From: Stutzerimonas stutzeri
GTDB lineage: Bacteria > Pseudomonadota > Gammaproteobacteria > Pseudomonadales > Pseudomonadaceae
DNA length: 64,000 nucleotides
Direction: 5' to 3'
NCBI RefSeq assembly: GCF_024451105.1
Contig: NZ_JANGEY010000005.1
Coordinates: forward strand, 124,001-188,000
A model generated the notes under the pieces. It saw only the letters and a list, made by a program, of their open reading frames with translations. It had not been told where the DNA came from and did no database searches. The translations under genes were made by a program, and so were the position numbers. Of this stretch, positions 35,102 through 42,719 are shown one piece after another. How positions within the stretch are numbered: the first letter of the stretch is position 1; the number at the start of each line of letters is the position of its first letter.

Positions 35102-36205
35102 ATGAGTGGCATGCATCATATACGGCACAGCCGTTCAGCAGGTTTCAGTCTGATCGAGATGATGGTGGCGATGACCATCGGCGTGCTGATCCTGCTGGCG
35201 GTATCCGAGGTGTTCATCAACAACAACCGTACTTTCACCGAACTCGAGAAGACCAGTCGACAGATCGAAAACGGCCGCTACGCCATGCAGTTGCTGGAAA
35301 GCGAGCTGGCCAATACGGGGTTCCTGGGAGAGTCGCTGGGTTGGACGTTCCCGGGAGGCGGCAATATTCCGCCGGTCTGCACGGACAGCCACGCCGAGAT
35401 CGAGAGAACCATGGGGGTGCCGGTCTTCGGTGAAAACGATGTGACCGGTAGCGCGGCACCATCCTGCCTGGGGAGCTTCAAGGACGGCAGTGCCTATCTG
35501 GCCGTGCGGCGTGCGAGCACCTGTGCGATCGGGACGGCCGGTTGCGATGGGTTCAGGGCCGGCCAATACCATCTGAGGGTATCGGCCTGTCTGTCGAGCA
35601 ATCCCGGGCTGATCACCCTGGAGCGCCCCGCATCCCTGGACGAAATGTCCGATGTGTGGGATCGGCGTTGCGGCACAAACCTCCCCTCTGGAGAGGATGG
35701 ACTGGCACCGACCTACCGGTATCTGAGCCGTCTCTACTACGTGCGCGACGGCGACATTCTGGCGCGCGCCGAACTTCAGGATCCGACAGCCGCGACCAAG
35801 TATGCCGTGACTCCGCTGGTCGAGGGCATCGAGCGCCTGCATTTCGAGTATGGACTGGACGTCGATGGGAGCGGCAGTGTCGATACGTTCGATGCTGCAC
35901 CCTCCGGTGCCGAGTGGGAGGATGTCGTCGCGGTACGGATCTGGCTGCTGGCACGCAACCTCGAGCCTACGCCCAATTATTCGGATGGACGCACCTACAG
36001 GATTCCGGGGCTGGACGACTACACCCCCGACGACGGCTTCAAGCGCCAGCTGTACACCAGCACCGTGCGCCTGAATAACGTTGCCGGGCGACGGGAGGCG
36101 CCGTCGTTTGCTGTGGCTCCGGGAAGTGAAGACGAAGATGGCGATGGGGATGACGGCGAGGAGACCGGCGCCCCTGCCGATCCGAGCGGGCCCGCTGAAT
36201 CGTGA
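35102..36205 (+). CDS. pilW: Type IV pilus assembly protein PilW
   Basis: A 367-residue large minor pilin. The leader MSGMHHIRHSRSAG precedes FSLIEMMVAMTIGVLILLAV. It keeps the PilW body with the blocks ETLEKTSRQIENGRYAMQLL-like (written here as TSRQIENGRYAMQLLE) and LESELANTGFLGE. An acidic, low-complexity tail follows (EDEDGDGDDGEE). It is one base after pilV. The tail is unusual in its run of Asp/Glu/Gly, which could bind calcium, although that is inference. Confidence 0.87.
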   Translation: MSGMHHIRHSRSAGFSLIEMMVAMTIGVLILLAVSEVFINNNRTFTELEKTSRQIENGRYAMQLLESELANTGFLGESLGWTFPGGGNIPPVCTDSHAEIERTMGVPVFGENDVTGSAAPSCLGSFKDGSAYLAVRRASTCAIGTAGCDGFRAGQYHLRVSACLSSNPGLITLERPASLDEMSDVWDRRCGTNLPSGEDGLAPTYRYLSRLYYVRDGDILARAELQDPTAATKYAVTPLVEGIERLHFEYGLDVDGSGSVDTFDAAPSGAEWEDVVAVRIWLLARNLEPTPNYSDGRTYRIPGLDDYTPDDGFKRQLYTSTVRLNNVAGRREAPSFAVAPGSEDEDGDGDDGEETGAPADPSGPAES

Positions 36206-36216
36206 GGGAGAACAGT

Positions 36217-36762
36217 ATGCGATTGTCGGGAAGTCTCGCTGCCAGGCAGCGCGGGGTGGTGTTGCTGGTCGGCCTGGTCATGCTGCTGATGGTGACCCTC
36301 ATGGCCATCAGCGGCTTCAACATGGTCAAGGTCAACCAGCAGGTGACCGGCAACATGGAAAGTCGCGCGCAGGCATTGGTGGCGGCCAATGCCGCCATCG
36401 AGGAGGCGATCAGCGCCACGCTGTTCTTCCGGCAGCCGGGCAATATCTTCGTGACCTCCTGCGGTGCGCCCAACACCAGGTGCTACGACTTCAATGCTGA
36501 CGGCACGGCGGATGTGACGGTGACGGTGAACAATCCGCAGTGCGTGGTCGTAACCCCGATCATGAACAGCACGCTCGATATCACTAATTCGAATGATGTC
36601 GGCTGCATCATCGAGGGAAGTGCCGAGTCGCTGTGTGTCGATTCCGTCTGGGATCTGGAGGCAACCGCCGTGGACAATGTGACGGGGGCGCGGGCGACCG
36701 TACGCCAGGGCGTTTCCGTGCGCGTTTCGCTGAACAACATTGTGTCCGCATGCCCGAGCTGA
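36217..36762 (+). CDS. pilX: Type IV pilus assembly protein PilX
   Basis: A 181-residue protein that begins MRLSGSLAARQRGVVLLVGL, the PilX N-terminal motif in which the usual prepilin Phe-Glu is replaced by a hydrophobic run. It has one transmembrane helix and a Cys-bearing C-terminal half (CGAPNTRCYDF, later SACPS). The ATG at 36217 has GGGAG eight bases upstream and is preferred over a GTG at 36202 that overlaps the pilW stop. It assists PilY1 display at the pilus tip. Confidence 0.83.
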   Translation: MRLSGSLAARQRGVVLLVGLVMLLMVTLMAISGFNMVKVNQQVTGNMESRAQALVAANAAIEEAISATLFFRQPGNIFVTSCGAPNTRCYDFNADGTADVTVTVNNPQCVVVTPIMNSTLDITNSNDVGCIIEGSAESLCVDSVWDLEATAVDNVTGARATVRQGVSVRVSLNNIVSACPS

Positions 36763-36779
36763 TGAAGAGGAACAGGAAC

Positions 36780-39700
36780 ATGATGCTCTTGTGGAAAAGG
36801 CTTTCGCTAGCCATGGCCGGCACGCTGCTGGCCATGCTTTCGATGTTCGTGCAGGCCGAAGATATCGATGTCTTCGTCGGCGGTACCGGGGGCAGCGGCG
36901 GTCAGCCGAACATCCTGATCCTGCTGGACAACACGTCCAACTGGGCGCGACAGAGCCAGAAGTGGCCCGGGGGCATCACCCAGGGGCAGTCCGAAGTGCG
37001 TGCGATCAAGACCGCGCTGAACGGCCTGGTTGGCAAGGTCAATGTCGGCATGATGGCATTCACCACCGGAGGGGACGCCAACCAGGATGGCGGCTTCGTG
37101 CGCTTCGACCTGCAGCCGCTCACGGCGAGCAGTCAGGTCGCGTTCAACGGCAAGCTCGATCAGATTTTCAACAACATCAACTCGCCCGTCGAGAAGCGCA
37201 ACTCGGGTACGCCCTGGGGCAACCTGATGTATGACGTATACAACTACCTGGTCGGGCGCACTCAGTCCTTCGCCGGTGCGGGCACCCCTGCTTCGCTTGC
37301 CGATAGTGCGGGATACAGCACGCTCTACTCCACCTTCGCCTCGCCTCTGGATGCCGAGGACGCCTGCGTGAAGACCTATGTGATCTTCATCGGCAATCCC
37401 AGTCAGAGCGGACCCTCTACCGACAGCAGCGCCAACAGCAGCGCCCTCGCGGCGCTGTACGCCGGCCTGGATGTGTCCGGTACGGGAGCAGACAAGCTGG
37501 CCGGGCAGAGTAGCGGAACGCCGCTACCGATTCCGCTGTTCACGACTACGGAAACCACGAGCACCTATATCGTCCCGGCGGGTACGGAAAGCTTTTTCAC
37601 CACGAGCAAGCAAGGAAATCAGTGTTATACGAGCGTGACGGACTGTTCTTCTGATCTTGCCAAGAACAACTCCGCTTGCCCGGCCGGTAGCACCTGTACT
37701 TGTCTGAATGATCCGCCGCCGGTCGCTTCAGGCTGCAACTCGGGTAATAACTACACAGTCAGGGCTGTTACCAACAGTGCTACGACTGCCACCAGCGTTG
37801 ACACGCAGGTGACTCCGACCGGGCAGTACAACACCACCAAGGGCGCCAACTGGAATCTGGACGACTGGGCGAAGTTCCTCTTCCAGCATGGTGTGCCGAT
37901 CACCACTCAGGTGACCGAGGAGGATGAAGAAGGGGTGCCTCAGACCCGTAACGTGACCGTGCGCATGCCGGTGGTGACCTACACCATCGACGTGTTCAAT
38001 GCCCAGCAGAACGCCGACCATACCGGCCTGATGATGAGCACGGCGACCGTGGGGGGAGGCAAGTACTTCGCGGCACGCAACGAGGATGCCATCGTCGATG
38101 CCCTCAACAAGGCGGCTTCGGAGATCCTGTCCGCCAGTTCGACCTTCGCCGCGGTGGCCTTGCCGTTGAGCGCCACCAACCGGGCGCAGAACGAGAACCA
38201 GGTCTTCATCGGCATGTTCCGTCCCAACAGCGATGCTTCGCCGCGCTGGTTCGGCAACCTCAAGCGTTATCAGGTCGGTCTGATCAACGGCAAGGCCGAG
38301 CTGGTCGACGTGAATCGGGATCCGGCCATCAACACGCTGACCAACTTCCCCAGCGAGTGCGCGAAGAGCTTCTGGTCGACAGACTCGGGCACCTACTGGC
38401 AGGACAAGAACGTCAACCCATCCCCCTTGAGCAAGTGCGTGGGGGCAACGACCAGTCCCTGGTCGGATGCGCCTGACGGCCCGTTCGTGGAAAAGGGCGG
38501 TGCGGCCCAGGCGTTGCGCAACTATCCCTCGTCGACGGCTCGGGATATCAGCTCCCGCAATGTGCTGACGGTCGGGTCAAACGGTCTGACGGCCTTCAAT
38601 TCCAGTTTCGCCACCTCGGTGCCCGGTGGGCAGCCGGTGATCGACTACGTGCGTGGGCATGCTACGGACAGTGCCGGCAATACGGTGAACCAGGCGCGTC
38701 CGACGATTCACGGCGACGTAGTGCACTCCAGGCCGCTGCCGATCAACTACGGGGTTGCCGAGGGCAATACGGCTGCGACCATCAGGGTGTTCTATGGCAC
38801 CAACGATGGCCTGCTGCGTGCCATCGATGCAGCGACGGGCAAGGAGAGTTGGTCGTTCGTGGCGCCAGAGCATTTCGGCAGACTGCAGCGACTGAAGAAC
38901 AACCAGCCGCTGGTCGCCTTCCCCAACCAGGATCCGGCGGACAACCCTGAGCCGAAGGGGTACTTCTTCGACGGCGCGATCGGCAGCCATCTCGAGTATG
39001 ACCAGCAGAATCGGGTAACCAAGGCCTACATATTCCCGACCATGCGTCGCGGCGGGCGCATGGTCTATGCCTTCGACGTTACGGATCCGGAAGATCCCGA
39101 GTTGCTGTGGCGCAAGGGCTGTCCGCTGGCCACCTCCGATACCGGTTGCGATACGGGGTTCTCCGGTATCGGGCAGACCTGGTCTCTGCCCAGGGCTGCC
39201 TACCTCAAGGGGTACGAGAATGGTGATGCTCCGGTCGTGATCTTCGGCGGGGGATACGACAATTGCGAGGATACCGATGCCACCACCACCACCTGCACCA
39301 GCTCCGCCAAGGGACGGGCGATCTACGTGGTCGATGCCGAGGACGGCTCTCTGGTTGCCGCCATTCCCACGACGGGGTCGGTGTCTGCAGACGTCACCCT
39401 GGTGGATATCGATTATGACGGCTACACCGATTACGCCTATACCGTGGATCTGAGTGGCAATGTCTGGCGGGTGAACTTCGTCGATCCGACGACCAAGGTG
39501 GCAGCGGATGTTGCCTCTGCTACGTGGGCTGCGACGGCCGCCACCAAGATCGCCTATACCAGCGGCGGCGCGCGCAAGTTCCTCAATGCCCCGTCGGCGC
39601 TGCCCTATCAGGGCAAGGTCTACTTGGCGTTCGGCTCGGGCAATCGGGAGCGGCCGCTGACCAGCAATTACCCGTATAAGCAGGACATCGATGATCGTTA

Positions 39701-40262
39701 CTACGTGTTCCTGGATTATCCGGCGAACAACACCGCGTATGATCTGGATGGGGCTGGAATGAGCGACTTTACCGCTCCGACGAGCTGCGAGACTGCCGGC
39801 ATCTATCCGTCGGATGCGGTTGACGCCAAGCGCGGCTGGTACATGAGCCTGCCGGGACGCGGGGAACAGGTAGTGACCACCTCGGTGATCGCCGGCGGCG
39901 TGGTCGCCTTCAATACCTATCAACCCGGGGGGACTCCTTCGCCGGGGATGTGCACGCGGCCCATGGGGATTGCCAGCTCCTACCAGGTGAACCTGTTCAA
40001 CGCGTCGGGTGCTGTCGGCGTGGACGGGCATTGTGGTGGCGAGCGTTCGATCGAGACGGGGACCGGCATGCCGATTTCCCCGACAGTGGGTACGGTCGTG
40101 GTGAAAACCAATCCCTCGTGCACCGGCGACAGCTGTGATGAGGATGATGGTGACGCGATCACCTTCTGTATCGGCTGCGAGGGTCTGACGCCGACCGAGA
40201 TCGAGCCGAAGATCGATCAGACGCGTTCGCGTACCTACTGGAACTCCGACATCGATCGCTGA
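36780..40262 (+). CDS. pilY1: Type IV pilus tip adhesin PilY1
   Basis: A protein of about 1160 residues. The signal peptide runs to SMFVQAED at about residue 28. A von Willebrand A-like domain follows, starting near ILILLDNTSNWARQSQKW. A Cys-rich insert sits at about residues 280-320 (QCYTSVTDC, ACPAGSTCTCLND, SGCNSG). The C-terminal beta-propeller begins at about 620 with VFYGTNDGLLRAIDAATG. Its calcium loop is DIDYDGYTDYAYTVD, equivalent to the one that controls twitching in P. aeruginosa PilY1. There is no pilY2 after it. Several in-frame ATGs exist; 36780 has AGAGG upstream and gives the best signal peptide. Confidence 0.92.
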   Translation: MMLLWKRLSLAMAGTLLAMLSMFVQAEDIDVFVGGTGGSGGQPNILILLDNTSNWARQSQKWPGGITQGQSEVRAIKTALNGLVGKVNVGMMAFTTGGDANQDGGFVRFDLQPLTASSQVAFNGKLDQIFNNINSPVEKRNSGTPWGNLMYDVYNYLVGRTQSFAGAGTPASLADSAGYSTLYSTFASPLDAEDACVKTYVIFIGNPSQSGPSTDSSANSSALAALYAGLDVSGTGADKLAGQSSGTPLPIPLFTTTETTSTYIVPAGTESFFTTSKQGNQCYTSVTDCSSDLAKNNSACPAGSTCTCLNDPPPVASGCNSGNNYTVRAVTNSATTATSVDTQVTPTGQYNTTKGANWNLDDWAKFLFQHGVPITTQVTEEDEEGVPQTRNVTVRMPVVTYTIDVFNAQQNADHTGLMMSTATVGGGKYFAARNEDAIVDALNKAASEILSASSTFAAVALPLSATNRAQNENQVFIGMFRPNSDASPRWFGNLKRYQVGLINGKAELVDVNRDPAINTLTNFPSECAKSFWSTDSGTYWQDKNVNPSPLSKCVGATTSPWSDAPDGPFVEKGGAAQALRNYPSSTARDISSRNVLTVGSNGLTAFNSSFATSVPGGQPVIDYVRGHATDSAGNTVNQARPTIHGDVVHSRPLPINYGVAEGNTAATIRVFYGTNDGLLRAIDAATGKESWSFVAPEHFGRLQRLKNNQPLVAFPNQDPADNPEPKGYFFDGAIGSHLEYDQQNRVTKAYIFPTMRRGGRMVYAFDVTDPEDPELLWRKGCPLATSDTGCDTGFSGIGQTWSLPRAAYLKGYENGDAPVVIFGGGYDNCEDTDATTTTCTSSAKGRAIYVVDAEDGSLVAAIPTTGSVSADVTLVDIDYDGYTDYAYTVDLSGNVWRVNFVDPTTKVAADVASATWAATAATKIAYTSGGARKFLNAPSALPYQGKVYLAFGSGNRERPLTSNYPYKQDIDDRYYVFLDYPANNTAYDLDGAGMSDFTAPTSCETAGIYPSDAVDAKRGWYMSLPGRGEQVVTTSVIAGGVVAFNTYQPGGTPSPGMCTRPMGIASSYQVNLFNASGAVGVDGHCGGERSIETGTGMPISPTVGTVVVKTNPSCTGDSCDEDDGDAITFCIGCEGLTPTEIEPKIDQTRSRTYWNSDIDR

Positions 40263-40317
40263 TGCTCGTTCGGCTGCCACGGTCTGCTGCAGGCCCTGGC
40301 AGCAAGGCGTAGACTCA

Positions 40318-40354
40318 CGACCCGCATCCATGAAACTGGATGCGGGTTTTGTTT
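40318..40354 (+). terminator. Intrinsic terminator after pilY1
   Basis: The stem ACCCGCATCCA pairs with TGGATGCGGGT and is followed by TTTGTTT, 57 bases after the pilY1 stop. Confidence 0.88.
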
Positions 40355-40374
40355 CTCAGCACAAGGCACCCCCC

Positions 40375-41478
40375 ATGCACAACACCCTCATCATCGGCGC
40401 CGGGGCCATCGGCCTGCAGTCGGCGCGCCTGCTGGCCCAGGCCGGCTGCCAGGTCACCTTGCTCGATCAGTCCTTGGTTGGTGGCGAGGCGTCGTGGGCC
40501 GGTGGCGGGATCGTCTCGCCGCTCTATCCGTGGCGCTACAGCGAGGCGGTGACGGCGCTGGCGCACTGGTCGCAGGATTTCTATCCGCGCCTGGCCGACA
40601 GGCTGATCGAGGAGGGCGGCATCGATCCGGAGGTGCACGTCACCGGACTGTACTGGCTGGACCTGGAGGACGAGGCCGAGGCGCTGGCCTGGGCTGCGCG
40701 CGAGGGACGGCCGCTGCGGCAGCTCGAGATGGCCGAGGTGGAGGCGGCGGTGCCGCCGCTGCGCCATGGCTACCGACATGCCATCCACATGGCCGGGGTG
40801 GCCAATGTGCGCAATCCGCGTTTGCTCCAGTCGCTGCGTGCGGCGCTGGCAAAGTTGCCCAACGTGGAGATCCGCGAGCAGTGCGCTGTCACCGATTTCC
40901 TGCGCGAGGATGGCCGGGTGGTCGGCGTGCAGACCGCACAGGGCGAGCTGCGTGCCGACTGCGTGGTGGTCGCTGCCGGTGCCTGGAGCGGCAAGCTGCT
41001 CAGGACCCTCGGCCTCGAGCTGCCGGTGGAGCCGGTCAAGGGGCAGATGATCCTGTTCAAGTGCGCGGCGGACTTCCTGCCGGCGATGGTCATGGCGGGC
41101 GGCCGCTACGCGATTCCGCGTCGCGACGGGCACATTCTGGTCGGCAGCACCCTGGAGTACGAAGGCTTCGACAAGACGCCGACCGGCGAGGCGCTGGACA
41201 GTCTGCGCGCCTCGGCCATCGAGCTGCTGCCGGCGCTGGCCGATGCCGAGGTGGTCGGGCACTGGGCCGGGCTGCGTCCGGGCTCGCCGGACGGCATCCC
41301 CTTCATCGGCCCGGTGCCGGGGTATGAAGGGCTGTGGCTGAACTGCGGGCACTTCCGCAACGGTCTGGTGCTGGCGCCGGCGTCCTGCCAGTTGCTGAGC
41401 GATCTGCTGCTGGGCCGCGCGCCGGTCGTCGACCCTGTGCCCTACGCGCCCGCCTTGCGTCTGCGCCGGGCGGAGTGA
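40375..41478 (+). CDS. thiO: FAD-dependent glycine oxidase ThiO
   Basis: A 367-residue DAO-family flavoprotein that oxidises glycine to iminoglycine for the thiazole ring of thiamine. The FAD site is TLIIGAGAIGLQSARLLAQAG at the N terminus (in parts), with the second block VVVAAGAWSGKLL at about 203 and the C-terminal GLRPGSPDGIPFIGPV. The start MHNTLI lies 21 bases after the pilY1 terminator. No other thi genes are in the window. Confidence 0.85.
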   Translation: MHNTLIIGAGAIGLQSARLLAQAGCQVTLLDQSLVGGEASWAGGGIVSPLYPWRYSEAVTALAHWSQDFYPRLADRLIEEGGIDPEVHVTGLYWLDLEDEAEALAWAAREGRPLRQLEMAEVEAAVPPLRHGYRHAIHMAGVANVRNPRLLQSLRAALAKLPNVEIREQCAVTDFLREDGRVVGVQTAQGELRADCVVVAAGAWSGKLLRTLGLELPVEPVKGQMILFKCAADFLPAMVMAGGRYAIPRRDGHILVGSTLEYEGFDKTPTGEALDSLRASAIELLPALADAEVVGHWAGLRPGSPDGIPFIGPVPGYEGLWLNCGHFRNGLVLAPASCQLLSDLLLGRAPVVDPVPYAPALRLRRAE

Positions 41479-41500
41479 TAGCCTTCGCGCCACGTTTTTC

Positions 41501-41576
41501 GCCGGTGTAGCTCAGTCGGTAGAGCAGCTCATTCGTAATGAGAAGGTCGGGGGTTCGATTCCTCTCACCGGCACCA
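41501..41576 (+). tRNA. tRNA-Thr (anticodon CGT)
   Basis: A 76-nt cloverleaf: acceptor GCCGGTG/CACCGGC, D-arm AGCTCAGTCGGTAGAGC, anticodon arm around TTCGTAA, T-arm GGGGGTTCGATTCCTC, and an encoded CCA. The sequence is close to E. coli tRNA-Thr(CGU). Confidence 0.95.
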
Positions 41577-41584
41577 GAAAAGTC

Positions 41585-41613
41585 AAGGCCTGCAGCGATG
41601 CAGGCCTTTTTCG
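41585..41613 (+). terminator. Terminator after tRNA-Thr
   Basis: The stem AAGGCCTGCA...TGCAGGCCTT is followed by TTTC. It also closes the convergent nadC side. Confidence 0.85.
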
Positions 41614-41637
41614 TTCCCGTGCCGGGCTCCTCCCTAC

Positions 41638-42486
41638 CTACAGGCTCAACCGCATCGACAGGTCGATGGCCTTGACGTCCTTGGTCAGGGTGCCGATGGA
41701 GATGTAGTCGACGCCGGTTTCCGCGTAGCTGCGCAGGGTGTCGCGGTTGATGCCGCCGGAGGCTTCCAGCTTGGCTCGCCCTGCGGTGATCTCGACGGCG
41801 GTGCGCATGTCGTCGTGGTCGAGTTCGTCGAGCATGATGATGTCGGCGCCGGCTTCCAGCGCCTCGCGCAGTTCGTCGAGGTTCTCCACTTCCACCTCCA
41901 CCGGGCGCCCCGGGGCGATCTGCCGGGCGGCGGCGACCGCCTGGGCGATGCCGCCGCAGGCGGCGATGTGGTTCTCCTTGATCAGGAAGGCGTCGTACAG
42001 GCCGATGCGGTGGTTGTGACAGCCGCCGCAGGTGACCGCGTACTTCTGCGCCAGACGCAGGCCGGGCAGGGTCTTGCGGGTGTCGAGCAGCTTGACCGGG
42101 GTGCCCTCGACCAGATCGGCGTACTCGCGGCAGCGGGTGGCGACTCCGGAGAGCAGCTGCAGGAAGTTCAACGCGCTGCGCTCGCCGCTGAGCAGGGCGC
42201 GCGCCGGGCCTTCCAGGCTGAACAGGGTCTGGTCCTGCATGGCGCGCTCGCCGTCGGCGACGTTCCAGCGTATCTGCACGCGCGGATCGAGCTGGCGGAA
42301 CACCTCGTCGACCCAGGCGGTGCCGCAGACGGTGGCGGTCTCGCGGGTGATCACCCGCGCACGGGCGATGCGCTCGGCGGGGATCAGTTGGGCGGTGATG
42401 TCGCCGCTGCCGATGTCCTCGGCAAGTGCGGCGCGCACGTTGGCGGCGATTTCGGCGCCGAGGTCGGCCAGGCGAAGGTTGGGCAT
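41638..42486 (-). CDS. nadC: Quinolinate phosphoribosyltransferase NadC
   Basis: A 282-residue enzyme that converts quinolinate and PRPP to nicotinate mononucleotide in NAD synthesis. Substrate-site blocks are [19 protein letters not shown] (with the key Arg/Lys/Thr) and [11 protein letters not shown], later [16 protein letters not shown]. It is leftward and divergent from the DUF1631 gene. The order nadC-DUF1631-ampD-ampE is that of P. aeruginosa PA4524 to PA4521. Confidence 0.96.
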   Translation of the reverse strand: MPNLRLADLGAEIAANVRAALAEDIGSGDITAQLIPAERIARARVITRETATVCGTAWVDEVFRQLDPRVQIRWNVADGERAMQDQTLFSLEGPARALLSGERSALNFLQLLSGVATRCREYADLVEGTPVKLLDTRKTLPGLRLAQKYAVTCGGCHNHRIGLYDAFLIKENHIAACGGIAQAVAAARQIAPGRPVEVEVENLDELREALEAGADIIMLDELDHDDMRTAVEITAGRAKLEASGGINRDTLRSYAETGVDYISIGTLTKDVKAIDLSMRLSL

Positions 42487-42719
42487 GAGCGGCTCCCTGT
42501 GGGTTTTTGCCGATTATAGGCTTTTCCCTCTTGCGGGCGGGGTGGGTGAAAGCTCGCCCGGGTCATGCGGCATGTGTGATCTGCCGCAGGATCCTGGCAG
42601 ATGGTGCCTTTGCCTCTTCATGGGGCTACTTATAATCGACCCATCGCCCGGTCGAAGACCGGGGCCGGTTTCGAGCCAGTCGCGCGACCTCCCCCGAGCG
42701 TCGGCCAGAGGAAAATGCC

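Noticed and set aside
38577-40331. Antisense frame of 584 codons opposite pilY1
   Set aside because: PilY1 propeller motifs are clear on the other strand, and the antisense protein is compositionally odd.
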